This document shows, piece by piece, positions 1-8,342 of a DNA stretch of 64,000 nucleotides. A model generated the notes under the pieces. It saw only the letters and a program-made list of their open reading frames with translations. It did no database searches and was not told where the DNA came from. Both the position numbers and the translations under genes were made by a program. How positions within the stretch are numbered: position 1 is the first letter of the stretch; each line of letters starts with the position of its first letter. The stretch lies in the NCBI RefSeq assembly GCF_900638305.1, contig NZ_LR134506.1, positions 1,364,001-1,428,000 of the forward strand, written 5' to 3'. The stretch comes from Porphyromonas cangingivalis. GTDB lineage: Bacteria > Bacteroidota > Bacteroidia > Bacteroidales > Porphyromonadaceae.

Positions 1-2
1 TA

Positions 3-362
3 CTTCTTCTGATACTAGTTCTCTCTCTGTCATCTTGCAAAAAAGGCAATAACGCTCCAGAGGTCGATGTATTCAAAAACACCGAATGGAGGGGGAAAGT
101 AAATTTGGAATCTGCGCTTAATAAGAAAACGGCATATTACGTCATAAAGTTTTTTGGAGATAAGACTTTCCGTATATCTGCAGCTGATGCAGGTGGTATG
201 ATCTATAAGGATCTAAAAGCAGGCACTTACAAACTTGTAGATGGACATACACTGAAACTTTACTTGGAAAACGGAGGGTCATTCTCTTTCCTTTACAGAA
301 AGAGAGGTAGTCAAAGTTACATCTATGCCGGCTATTATGGGGTGAATATGTACCGTCAATAA
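3..362 (+). CDS. Small lipoprotein of unknown function, 5' end outside the window
   Basis: The reading frame is open from base 3 to a stop at 360-362 and has no start in the window, so the N-terminus is missing. The first visible residues are a hydrophobic leucine-rich stretch ending in LSLSSC (Cys 12 of the visible part), which is the end of a lipoprotein signal peptide with a lipobox. About 107 residues follow: a short acidic linker, then a beta-rich region with alternating aromatic and polar residues (YVIKFF, TFRIS, FSFLYRK, YIYAGYYG). This suggests a small beta-sandwich or barrel-like surface protein. I do not recognise the family. A TTG at 105 also opens this frame, but starting there would discard the signal peptide. 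A strong terminator follows about 40 bp downstream. Confidence 0.75.
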   Translation, partial: LLLILVLSLSSCKKGNNAPEVDVFKNTEWRGKVNLESALNKKTAYYVIKFFGDKTFRISAADAGGMIYKDLKAGTYKLVDGHTLKLYLENGGSFSFLYRKRGSQSYIYAGYYGVNMYRQ

Positions 363-398
363 AAGCATTCGGCTTTAATCTAAAACAATAATTACGTG

Positions 399-446
399 TA
401 TATCGGAGACACTGCGTCAAACGCAGACTGTCTCCGATATTTTTAT
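399..446 (+). terminator. Terminator hairpin after the lipoprotein gene
   Basis: Bases 400-440 form a hairpin with arms ATATCGGAGACA and TGTCTCCGATAT, extended by an inner CTGCGT/ACGCAG pairing. A T-rich tail follows at 441-446. It fits a rho-independent terminator for the plus-strand lipoprotein gene. Confidence 0.7.
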
Positions 447-458
447 TGCTCGTCGAGC

Positions 459-524
459 GACAGAAAGTGTTCCGTCAGAGAATAAAAATTACTCCTACCC
501 GAAACAGAATACATTCTGCCCCTT
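459..524. repeat. Degenerate 22-bp repeat array, family B (3 units)
   Basis: Units at 459-480 (GACAGAAAGTGTTCCG...), 481-502 (heavily degenerate) and 503-524 (AACAGAATACATTCTG...) keep an exact 22-bp spacing. The third unit holds the palindrome CAGAAT-AC-ATTCTG. The same unit recurs at 34896-34983 and 52722-52787. No protein-coding signal is seen between 363 and 665 apart from the terminator and this array. Confidence 0.55.
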
Positions 525-665
525 GACCAAATAAAAGACCGATTTGAGGATGAAATGATGAGAACAGTATTGGAGTGGTTTCTCCTACTATGTGTTTACG
601 GAGAGAAAGAAAAGAACAAGAACAAAGCGCCCTCTTGTCAAGCAGAGATAATGCAAAGCCTGATT

Positions 666-1622
666 TCAGGTCAGATATAAGACTCTCAACACATCAAGAT
701 ATTTTAAATAACCGAGACGTCGGGCTGATGTATTTGTCAAGGCGTGTTTAAAGTTGGCTTCAATCTGACTGAGGAGTGTGGAGCGTTGCTCAGTACATCT
801 CTTAGCCGTTTTGAGAAAATCACGTTTAAGGTGATAAAAGCTGAGCGCAGAAGTCTTATAGGCATCTTCCGCGTCAGAAAATAAATCAACATGCCTCTCC
901 AAAAAAGAAAGTTTGGCAGCAAGCCCATCATTCCGATCGGCAAAATACCGATATAGATCGGCATCAAAGGATGGGATAAGGGTCGATCCTTGCATATAGT
1001 GATAGGTAGGGATATCCGTGCGGACAATGGTAACACTACGCGCAAAGAGGTGACAAGTAACAAAAATATCCTCACAATATCGCCCAACAGGAAACTGCAC
1101 CTCGTCAAAAAGGGAGCGATGATAAAGTTTGCCCGAAAACTGATCACGAAGGAACTTCCCCCGATACAAAGCGGTGAGAGCAGTACTCCTTTCGTAGACG
1201 GTGATTCGTCCTTCGGTGAGAGCGAAGTCGAGGGTGGGCAAGTCTTCTTTCGTGCATTCAACAACAGAGATTTCGGCATGATACCTCGTGACCAAGCCAT
1301 ACAAAATAGCAAAGTGCTCAGTATCAATCCAAGCATAAGAGTCGACCACTGTGATATAGCGACCTCGTGCTACCCGGATCCCGGCATTGTATGCGGCAGA
1401 TCGTCCTTGGCAAGATTGGGAAATGACGCGGAGACGTGAATCCACCTCGGCGTAACGTTCGCAAATATCTAAGGCTCTGTCGGTCGATCCATCATTGACA
1501 ACAATGATTTCAAAATCACGAAAAGACTGACCAAAGATGGACTGCAGACACTTGTCAAGACGGGACTCAGCATTGTGTACCGAGAGGATGACCGATATCT
1601 GTGGAGAGGCTGACTGCATCAT
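666..1622 (-). CDS. Family 2 glycosyltransferase with altered DXD motif
   Basis: 318-residue GT-A fold glycosyltransferase (family GT2), expected to transfer a nucleotide-sugar residue onto a surface glycan at the inner face of the cytoplasmic membrane. The N-terminal nucleotide-binding region is typical (SVILSVHNAE, then VVNDGSTD at about 41-48). The metal-binding motif is unusual: residues 94-98 read DSYAW where the neighbouring paralogue has DSDDW, so the second Asp of DXD is replaced by Tyr. The downstream catalytic-base motif is kept (E184-D185 in GRYCED). The start has two adjacent ATG codons. It lies 23 bp downstream of the paralogous gene and is probably its operon partner. Substrate unknown; activity may be lost or metal-independent. 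Confidence 0.85.
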   Translation of the reverse strand: MMQSASPQISVILSVHNAESRLDKCLQSIFGQSFRDFEIIVVNDGSTDRALDICERYAEVDSRLRVISQSCQGRSAAYNAGIRVARGRYITVVDSYAWIDTEHFAILYGLVTRYHAEISVVECTKEDLPTLDFALTEGRITVYERSTALTALYRGKFLRDQFSGKLYHRSLFDEVQFPVGRYCEDIFVTCHLFARSVTIVRTDIPTYHYMQGSTLIPSFDADLYRYFADRNDGLAAKLSFLERHVDLFSDAEDAYKTSALSFYHLKRDFLKTAKRCTEQRSTLLSQIEANFKHALTNTSARRLGYLKYLDVLRVLYLT

Positions 1623-1645
1623 ACATCAAAGGGAATGAGATGAAT

Positions 1646-2605
1646 CTATGACCAATATCTCAGATAAGCATAGAGTTTATTGAGGTTGACGGCCAAACGT
1701 GTACGACGCTTCCAAAAAGAAGGTTTACGACAAACGGAGAAGGTATTTCGGACAAATGTTGTCATCTCCTCCTTGAGATCAAGGGCTTCGTCAGGCTTGG
1801 TGATCTCGTCAAGCACCTTGATGGAAGAAATAGTACGCTGAGCACCTTTGATCCGAAAGAGAGCCATCTCTCGTGGAGAAAAGAACGGGTGCTCAAGGAA
1901 AAAGACCCTGCGCTCGAGAATGGCCTGAAAGTAATCGGCTTCCTTGAGCACACTTGAACTCATCGTGAAACTTCCGCCATGACGGATATAGTGGTAGAGC
2001 GGAGTCTCAATGTAAGCAATACGCTCGGCGTTGAAGTAGAGTTTATATGTCGTGGCATGATCCTCCATCCATCGTCCTTTGGGATAAATGACTCCGTCAA
2101 AGAGTGAGCGGCGATATAGTTTGTTCCAACTATAACAGTCCAACCCCTTCTCCATCATCAGACGAAAAAGAGCCTCAGCTTTGGGGTATAATCCACTCGG
2201 CTTATGGTGCATAAGTTCGGTAGTCCCTTCTTCGACAAAGTCCATGTGAAAATTACACACGACAAGATCGGCATCATACCGAAGATGGGCTTCATACAAA
2301 CGCTGATACATATCGGGCTCGATCCAGTCGTCACTATCGACAAAGCCGACAAACGGTGCGGTAGCGAGTGCAACCCCTCTGTTGCGGGTCTCCGCAAGAC
2401 CGACATTGGACTGATGGACAACCCGGATGCGTTCATCTTTCTGCGCCCATTCATCACAGAGACGAGGTGTATCATCCGTGGAACCATCGTCGATCAATAT
2501 GATCTCAATATCCCTCAATGTCTGAGAGACAACAGAGTCCAAACACTTATTGAGATGTTTGGCAACGTTATAGGCTGGGATAATAACACTGATAATAGGG
2601 CTCAT
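1646..2605 (-). CDS. Family 2 glycosyltransferase
   Basis: 319-residue GT2 enzyme with all expected landmarks: SVIIPAYN near the N-terminus, LIDDGSTDD at about 37-45, the metal-binding DSDDW at 90-94, and the acceptor-side ED pair at 181-182 (KGRWMED). It starts directly without signal peptide or membrane segment, as cytoplasmic GT2 enzymes do. It probably builds a surface polysaccharide or lipooligosaccharide; donor and acceptor cannot be read from sequence. It is first in a two-gene operon with the GT2 gene at 666-1622. A TATCTTTG promoter element lies about 30 bp upstream. Confidence 0.9.
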   Translation of the reverse strand: MSPIISVIIPAYNVAKHLNKCLDSVVSQTLRDIEIILIDDGSTDDTPRLCDEWAQKDERIRVVHQSNVGLAETRNRGVALATAPFVGFVDSDDWIEPDMYQRLYEAHLRYDADLVVCNFHMDFVEEGTTELMHHKPSGLYPKAEALFRLMMEKGLDCYSWNKLYRRSLFDGVIYPKGRWMEDHATTYKLYFNAERIAYIETPLYHYIRHGGSFTMSSSVLKEADYFQAILERRVFFLEHPFFSPREMALFRIKGAQRTISSIKVLDEITKPDEALDLKEEMTTFVRNTFSVCRKPSFWKRRTRLAVNLNKLYAYLRYWS

Positions 2606-2635
2606 AACTCTTTCTTACACTATAATTATTTGACG

Positions 2636-2643
2636 CAAAGATA
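2636..2643 (-). promoter_or_regulatory. -7 element of the glycosyltransferase operon
   Basis: On the minus strand this reads TATCTTTG, a perfect match to the Bacteroidetes -7 consensus TAnnTTTG, 30 bp before the glycosyltransferase start. No clear -33 TTG is seen at the usual spacing. The rest of the 330-bp gap to the next gene shows nothing convincing. Confidence 0.5.
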
Positions 2644-2935
2644 ATGATTTTAGAGGGATCTTATCTTTCGTGATACAATACGCTTCGCCCTTTTTACTGA
2701 TGCCACATGGACGCTCAAATCGGATAAATATGGGATTTTTGAAAATCTTACCGTATTTTTGTACGAAGTAAAACAAATCACAGTCATCACGAGCAGAAAT
2801 GCCCCGAAAGGCATCAATCACTGACAAGAATACAGGTAGACTTACACTTACGACATCTATGTGACTCAAGTCATTGGAAAGAAAACAAAGCAGCAATATT
2901 ATAAACCTTGATTATTCGACAAGACATCAAAAAGG

Positions 2936-4018
2936 ATGAGAAAGCTATTAAATAAATTTGTGTACAAAGAAAAGAAAAGGCGAAGAGACCGTGCTCTGAA
3001 GGCTTACATGAGTTCTCAGGAGTCAATCGCCCCTCTCACAAAAGAGGAGGAAGCAAAAGTCAAGGCCATGTGGGGCGTCTTCGGACTTCCGTTCAATACA
3101 GGATGGCACAGATATTTCAAACACATGAGTGGCTCCTTCGATGAACGATGCATACCACAAGATATCTGGAATCTCTTTGAGATAAGTCTCAACACACCTG
3201 CATATAGGGATGCACTACAGCACAAAGTACTGTGTTACAAGATACTCCCCAGCGAAGTCTTCCCAACCCCTCTTGGTGCAATCGTACATGGTGTCGCCTT
3301 GGGCAATGACCTTCGTCCATGCTCTCACGATGATCTCGAGAGCAACCTGGCAAATGAGGGGAAAGTCGTCATGAAGGTTGCCGGCTTCACAGGAGGTGGC
3401 AAGGGGGTTCGTCTCATCGACTTCAGCAAGATGACAAAAGAAGAGCTTAAAGCATTCGTGCAGAAAGCCATCGCTGACAATAATGACTACATCTTCCAAA
3501 AAGTACTGAAGATATCGGAGGAGCTCAAGCGTTTCAATCCCCCTTCGACGAATACCGTGCGCGTAGTGACACTCAACATAAATGGACGAGCGACACTCGC
3601 ATCGTCATTCTTACGTATGGCAACAGACGACAGGCTCAATGACAATGCAGGGGCAGGAGGGACGATGGTTGCCGTACATCCCGATGGACAGCTCCATCAC
3701 TTCGGGGTAGACAACCCTATGGCTGAGCGTCGTCTCTGCTCACCCACGGGATTGGTCTTTGCAGAGACTCGACTGGAAAGCTATCAACGCTTGGTCGATC
3801 GCCTCCTCTCACTACACGAACAGATCCCTTACATGGGCTTCATTGCATGGGATGGGACCATAGACGAGGAGGGCGAGATAAGGGTCATAGAGCTCAATCT
3901 GGACTCCCAAGAAATGGAGTGCCATCAGGCTTTCAACGGACCACTCTTCGGAGATCGTACACAAGAGGTCATAGACCATGTGCTAAAGCAAAAGATCAAG
4001 CGTGTAAAAGTCTTCTGA
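2936..4018 (+). CDS. ATP-grasp protein of the sugar-transfer-associated type
   Basis: 360 residues. The N-terminal 60 are basic and probably helical (KEKKRRRDRALKAY). The central and C-terminal parts match the sugar-transfer-associated ATP-grasp family (PF14397 type): a nucleotide-loop-like KVAGFTGGGKGVRL at about 147-160, FQKVLKISEELKRFNP, and the metal-binding strand IRVIELNLDSQEMECHQ near 330. Such enzymes ligate carboxylates to amines or hydroxyls using ATP and are usually encoded beside polysaccharide genes, which fits the divergent GT2 pair. The exact substrate is unknown. It stands alone, with about 220 bp before ddl. Confidence 0.75.
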   Translation: MRKLLNKFVYKEKKRRRDRALKAYMSSQESIAPLTKEEEAKVKAMWGVFGLPFNTGWHRYFKHMSGSFDERCIPQDIWNLFEISLNTPAYRDALQHKVLCYKILPSEVFPTPLGAIVHGVALGNDLRPCSHDDLESNLANEGKVVMKVAGFTGGGKGVRLIDFSKMTKEELKAFVQKAIADNNDYIFQKVLKISEELKRFNPPSTNTVRVVTLNINGRATLASSFLRMATDDRLNDNAGAGGTMVAVHPDGQLHHFGVDNPMAERRLCSPTGLVFAETRLESYQRLVDRLLSLHEQIPYMGFIAWDGTIDEEGEIRVIELNLDSQEMECHQAFNGPLFGDRTQEVIDHVLKQKIKRVKVF

Positions 4019-4157
4019 TCAGTAGAAAGACGGGCATCCACCTGTAACTTGAATCATCATGGAGGCTCGTCTCCACCTCTTCTCTTGTATTCGACACATA
4101 CACCTACCTTTGGATTCATTTGGGCTTTATGTGATCTGTTATGTAACAAGGAAAATG

Positions 4158-4165
4158 TACCTTTG
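4158..4165 (+). promoter_or_regulatory. -7 element of the ddl operon
   Basis: TACCTTTG matches TAnnTTTG and would give a transcript starting near 4171, about 66 nt before the ddl ATG. The -33 region (TGTTA at the expected distance) is a poor match. Confidence 0.5.
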
Positions 4166-4237
4166 TATGAGAGATAAATACTTGAGTGAAACAAAAGGTA
4201 AATCAATCCTTTTGTGAATTAAGGAAATCCACTATCT

Positions 4238-5251
4238 ATGAATACAGGTCTCCCCAATATAGCCCTCATCGCCGGAGGTTATTCGGGCGAAATGGAGGTA
4301 TCACTGAAGAGTCAAAAGGGCATCCTATCTTTTTTGGAGGGTGCTCCGTTCAATGTCATCCCTGTCCTCATCACGAGGGACGAATGGGTCGTTTTGCTCG
4401 AAGAAGGGACCGAACGTCTCCAAATCGACAAAAACAACTTCACTTTCACGACCGTGGCAGGCCAGCGCATCAAGTTCGACTACGCATACATCACCATCCA
4501 TGGCACGCCGGGTGAGGATGGCAAACTCACAGGCTACTTCGACATGCTCGACATCCCCTACTCTTGTTGTCCGACATTGACGGGAGCTTTGACTGCAAAC
4601 AAGTACGTGTGTAATCGATACCTGAGTAGTTTTGGCATACGTATTGCACCATCGGTAAGGCTCCAACCTACTGACCATGTGCGACCTATCGTCCTTGCGG
4701 TAGATCCGGGATTGCCTGCGTTCGTGAAGCCAAACGATGGAGGATCGAGTGTGGCAACGACAAAGGTTACGGAAATCGAGGGACTTGCTCCTGCCATTGC
4801 GCTGGCATTCAAAGAAGGGGCAGAAGTGATGGTCGAACATCTGATCCAAGGTACAGAAGTCACCTGTGGCTGTTATGCCGATGCGGAGGGGATCCACGTG
4901 CTCCCGGTGACAGAGGTCGTGAGCCATAATGAGTTCTTCGACTTCGATGCGAAGTATAACGGCCAGGTCGAAGAGATTACCCCCGCACGTATATCTTCCG
5001 AAATGACGACCCGGATACAGGATCTCACAAGAGAGATCTATGGACATCTCAATGCTTCGGGCATCATCCGTGTGGACTTCATCATCGAGAATGACATACC
5101 TGTCCTACTTGAAGTAAACACCACACCGGGAATGACGGCAACGAGCTTCATTCCGCAGCAGATAGCGGCTGCAGGACTCAATATCGGAGAAGTCCTCACC
5201 TCCATCATCCGACATCAGATGGAGCTCCACAAGAAGAAAAGACAATCCTAA
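4238..5251 (+). CDS. ddl: D-alanine--D-alanine ligase
   Basis: 337-residue ATP-grasp ligase that joins two D-alanines for the peptidoglycan stem peptide. Visible landmarks are the N-terminal IALIAGGYSGE, the HGTPGEDG loop at about 89-95 that starts the active site, KPNDGGSSVATTK at about 164-176 in the ATP-binding part, and the C-terminal EVNTTPGMT metal/phosphate-binding motif. Length is normal for the family. It opens an operon with the acyltransferase (17 bp gap), nicotinamidase, DUF4494 and YggS genes, all in the same direction to about 8157. The promoter candidate is TACCTTTG at 4158. Confidence 0.95.
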   Translation: MNTGLPNIALIAGGYSGEMEVSLKSQKGILSFLEGAPFNVIPVLITRDEWVVLLEEGTERLQIDKNNFTFTTVAGQRIKFDYAYITIHGTPGEDGKLTGYFDMLDIPYSCCPTLTGALTANKYVCNRYLSSFGIRIAPSVRLQPTDHVRPIVLAVDPGLPAFVKPNDGGSSVATTKVTEIEGLAPAIALAFKEGAEVMVEHLIQGTEVTCGCYADAEGIHVLPVTEVVSHNEFFDFDAKYNGQVEEITPARISSEMTTRIQDLTREIYGHLNASGIIRVDFIIENDIPVLLEVNTTPGMTATSFIPQQIAAAGLNIGEVLTSIIRHQMELHKKKRQS

Positions 5252-5268
5252 TACGTACATACAGAGAC

Positions 5269-6444
5269 ATGAGTACAGACAAACAGACTTTGCCTGCGGA
5301 ATTTGACGACATACGTCCACATCTTGATCATGAGGTGAGAGAGGTCTTGGCAGGACTGAGACAAGATCCGGAGTTCATCCCATTCCTCAATCAGATCCTT
5401 GCCGATGTTCCTCAAGACAGGCAGGAGGAAGTGATGTCGAACATACACTCCATCCGAGACTTCAAAGCGATGGTGGTCTACCACGTGATGAACAAGCTCG
5501 CAGCAAAGACGACATTCTCCGTCACTTCATCCGGTAAGAGCGGTCTCGATCAGAGCCACAAGCACACATTCATCTCGAATCACAGGGACATCATCCTCGA
5601 CTCTGCATTTCTCAATGTCATCTGTTATGAGGCATTCGAAGGTCTGCCTCGCATCGCCATCGGAGACAACCTCCTCATCCGTCCTTGGATACGCTCCGTC
5701 GTTCGTCTCTGTGATGCCTTCATCGTCAAACGTTCGCCATCGGTGCGAGAGATGCTCAAAGAGTCTCTGACACTGTCGAAATACATCCGTCGCTCGATCA
5801 CCAATGACGAAGAGTCGGTATGGATAGCACAACGTGAGGGGAGGGCAAAGGACTCGGATGACCGTACTCAGCCGGCATTGCTGAAGATGCTTGCGATGAG
5901 CGGAGGCACGGATGTCCCTTCGGCTCTTGAGGAACTGCACATCGTACCCTTAGCCATATCTTACGAATACGATCCTTGTGACTACCTGAAAGCAAAAGAA
6001 ATGCTTCAAAAGCGTCTGGATCCGGACTACAAGAAGACACAGATGGACGACTTCGTCAACATGCAACAGGGACTTGCGGGAGAAAAGGGTCGAGTGCACT
6101 ATTGTTTCGGCAAAGAGTTGAAAGGCCTCGCGGATATAGTGGAGGGTTGTGACGGCAAGCAGGAGCAGTTCGTTCGCATCGCCGAAGCCATAGATCGGGA
6201 GATACATCGCAATTATCGTCTCTATCCGGGCAATTACGTAGCTTATGACCTCTTGTACGGAGGTAAGAAATTCAGAGAAATGTACAGCGACAAGGAGCGC
6301 GCGAAGTTTGAGAGCTATCTCCAAGGACAGCTTGACAAGATCGACATGGAACACAAGGATATAGACTTCCTCACTCAACGCATCCTCGAAATGTACGCCA
6401 ACCCTCTTATCAACCAGCTCAAAGCGAAAGGAGAATTGAGATGA
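5269..6444 (+). CDS. Glycerophospholipid acyltransferase (PlsC-like)
   Basis: 391 residues with acyltransferase signatures of the PlsC/GPAT superfamily (PF01553). FISNHRDIILDSAF at 101-114 aligns with the catalytic block, and QREGRAKDSDDRTQ at 188-201 is the glycerol-phosphate-binding EG(T)R block. H105 to D111 is HX5D, one residue longer than the classical HX4D; D107 is an alternative partner. No membrane segment is evident. It probably acylates glycerol phosphate or lysophosphatidate at the inner membrane. The last codon overlaps the nicotinamidase start (ATGA), implying translational coupling. Confidence 0.75.
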   Translation: MSTDKQTLPAEFDDIRPHLDHEVREVLAGLRQDPEFIPFLNQILADVPQDRQEEVMSNIHSIRDFKAMVVYHVMNKLAAKTTFSVTSSGKSGLDQSHKHTFISNHRDIILDSAFLNVICYEAFEGLPRIAIGDNLLIRPWIRSVVRLCDAFIVKRSPSVREMLKESLTLSKYIRRSITNDEESVWIAQREGRAKDSDDRTQPALLKMLAMSGGTDVPSALEELHIVPLAISYEYDPCDYLKAKEMLQKRLDPDYKKTQMDDFVNMQQGLAGEKGRVHYCFGKELKGLADIVEGCDGKQEQFVRIAEAIDREIHRNYRLYPGNYVAYDLLYGGKKFREMYSDKERAKFESYLQGQLDKIDMEHKDIDFLTQRILEMYANPLINQLKAKGELR

Positions 6445-7013
6445 ACATTCTGCTTATCGTAGACCCTCAGTACGACTTCATAGACGGCACACTGCCCGTA
6501 CCCGGAGCAAGGGAAGGGATGGATAGACTTGCCAAGGCATTACCGGACATGAGCATCGACCACATCATCATCACGATGGATGCCCATACGATAGCCCATT
6601 GCAGCTTCAAGGCTCAAGGAGGTCTGTGGCCCGCCCACTGTGTAAAATATTCGCCCGGTGCAGCCATCGACAGCAACCTCTTTGAAGCTGTTGCGACACG
6701 AGTATCCAAACATCACACCCCCATCACGTATATCGAGAAGGCGACTTCGCAAGATCGTGATGAGTACAGCGCTTTCACAACCTCCTATCCGAGGATCATG
6801 GACAATGCCGACATCATCTATGTCGCCGGCATTGCAGGAGATGTCTGCGTACATACGTCTGTAGGCGACTTGGTGCGCCAAGGGCTGGGCGAAAAGATGT
6901 GCGTCGTCACCGATGCCTGCCCGAGTCTCGATGGAGGAGAGAAACTCTCAGCCCTCATCTCGGAATCAGGGTTACAACAAACCACTACGACATCACTGCC
7001 ACTCAATCATTAA
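6441..7013 (+). CDS. pncA: Nicotinamidase / isochorismatase-family hydrolase
   Basis: 190-residue cysteine hydrolase. The catalytic triad is visible: D8 in IVDPQYDF, K100 in YIEKATSQDRDEYSAF, and C136 in GIAGDVCVHTS. The metal site is D47, H49 and H53 (MDAHTIAHCSF), typical of PncA, which converts nicotinamide to nicotinate for NAD salvage. The cis-peptide-like AGIAGD before the cysteine is also conserved. It is translationally coupled to the acyltransferase and 23 bp from the DUF4494 gene. Another isochorismatase substrate is possible, but the metal triad favours nicotinamidase. Confidence 0.85.
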   Translation: MNILLIVDPQYDFIDGTLPVPGAREGMDRLAKALPDMSIDHIIITMDAHTIAHCSFKAQGGLWPAHCVKYSPGAAIDSNLFEAVATRVSKHHTPITYIEKATSQDRDEYSAFTTSYPRIMDNADIIYVAGIAGDVCVHTSVGDLVRQGLGEKMCVVTDACPSLDGGEKLSALISESGLQQTTTTSLPLNH

Positions 7014-7036
7014 CTATTAAGAATACAAACACGACA

Positions 7037-7465
7037 ATGAACAACTGGTTTGAAGCAAAAATCACATACGAGAAAGAAGTCAATCAAGAAGGTATGATGA
7101 AGAAGGTCAGCGAGTCTTACCTCTTGGATGCCGTCAGTTTCACAGAGGCTGAAGTACGCATTGCCGAGCAAATAGAGAGCCGAGGATCCTTCGTCCTCAA
7201 CAACCTTCGCAAGGTGCGCTATGCCGAAGTCTTCCTCAATGACAAGGGCGACAGGTTTTACAAAGCCAAGGTAGGCTTCATCACACTCGACGAAAAAGCA
7301 GGTGTCGAGAAGAAGAAGTATGTCCAGATGCTCGTCCAAGCCAATGACATACAAGATGCCCTCGATGGCATCAACAAAGGGATGCACGGCACACTGGCAG
7401 ACTATGAGATAGCCTCGATCCAAGAGACAACCCTCATGGATGTCTTCCCTTACGAAGTGAAGTAA
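7037..7465 (+). CDS. DUF4494 family protein
   Basis: 142-residue cytoplasmic protein matching the Bacteroidetes DUF4494 family: it opens with NNWFEAKITYEKE, has SYLLDAVSFTEAE early and ends with an ETTLMDVF-type tail. No catalytic motif is recognisable. I chose the ATG at 7037 because the frame upstream overlaps pncA and the family begins with this N-terminus. It sits between pncA and the YggS gene in a tightly packed operon (23 and 17 bp gaps). Function unknown. Confidence 0.85.
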   Translation: MNNWFEAKITYEKEVNQEGMMKKVSESYLLDAVSFTEAEVRIAEQIESRGSFVLNNLRKVRYAEVFLNDKGDRFYKAKVGFITLDEKAGVEKKKYVQMLVQANDIQDALDGINKGMHGTLADYEIASIQETTLMDVFPYEVK

Positions 7466-7482
7466 GAAAAACGGCATCCCAC

Positions 7483-8157
7483 ATGTCACAGATAGCATCT
7501 CGGATACAATCAATCAAGGCTGAGCTTCCTGCTCATGTCGACCTAATCGCAGTATCAAAGTTTCACCCCGTGCCTGCCATCCTCGACGCGTACGATGCCG
7601 GGCAACGCCTCTTCGGCGAAAACAGAGTACAAGAGCTTGTCGACAAAGCTCCTCAACTCCCTGAGGATATAAAATGGCATCTCATCGGCACGCTCCAGCG
7701 GAACAAGGTCAAGTACATCGTCCCCTTCGTGCATACGATACAAAGTGTCGACAGCCCAAAACTCCTCGACGAGATCGAACGCCAATGCGAACGCCTCGGC
7801 AGAGCCACCATCGATGTCCTCCTACAGATACACATATCCGGCGAAGAGAGTAAGCACGGCTTCGGCATCGAGGAACTCAAAGACTATCTATCTTCCGGAG
7901 CACACAAGCACCTGTCTCATATCCGTATCACCGGACTTATGGCGATGGCCTCACTCACCGAAGATGAGGAGCAGATACGCCGAGAGTTTGCCCGGATGCA
8001 AGCCCTCTTCACCGAGATCAAAGCAGCACACTTCGCAGAATCCGAGACCTTTCGTCACCTCTCCATAGGGATGAGCGATGACTACCCCATCGCAATAGAA
8101 TACGGTGCTACTTATGTACGTGTCGGCACAAAGATATTTGGACAGCGCGAGTACTGA
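7483..8157 (+). CDS. YggS-family PLP-binding protein
   Basis: 224-residue PLP homeostasis protein (YggS/PROSC family), a fold-type III protein that carries pyridoxal phosphate and influences amino-acid pools. K26 in IAVSKFHP is the PLP lysine. FGENRVQEL and WHLIGTLQRNK are family hallmarks, and the C-terminal SIGMSDDYPIAIEYGATYVRVGTKIFG is complete in outline. It is the last gene of the ddl operon, followed by a bidirectional terminator at 8272. Confidence 0.93.
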   Translation: MSQIASRIQSIKAELPAHVDLIAVSKFHPVPAILDAYDAGQRLFGENRVQELVDKAPQLPEDIKWHLIGTLQRNKVKYIVPFVHTIQSVDSPKLLDEIERQCERLGRATIDVLLQIHISGEESKHGFGIEELKDYLSSGAHKHLSHIRITGLMAMASLTEDEEQIRREFARMQALFTEIKAAHFAESETFRHLSIGMSDDYPIAIEYGATYVRVGTKIFGQREY

Positions 8158-8271
8158 TCATCACCCAACGGCACGAACACAAAGATAACACAAGAGACAT
8201 CCGTCTGAGTCAGATACAGTAGGTTATCGTCGGTTAGGCATCAACTTTCGTGTCTCCTCATCGGAAGACAA

Positions 8272-8321
8272 AATGGCAAAGGCCGTGTCATAGAGAAATT
8301 TATGACACGGCCTTTGCCATT
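8272..8321. terminator. Bidirectional terminator between the YggS and MutS-like genes
   Basis: A 20-bp-arm hairpin, AATGGCAAAGGCCGTGTCAT paired with its complement around a 10-nt loop, sits between convergent genes. It carries the GGCCGTGTC core shared with other terminators of this window. Confidence 0.75.
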
Positions 8322-8342
8322 AAGTATATCCATCGAAAATGA

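Noticed and set aside
990-1439. 149-codon plus-strand reading frame
   Set aside because: Antisense to a well-supported glycosyltransferase; composition not protein-like.
2615-2896. 93-codon minus-strand reading frame
   Set aside because: It would overlap the promoter element of the glycosyltransferase operon, and has no family resemblance.
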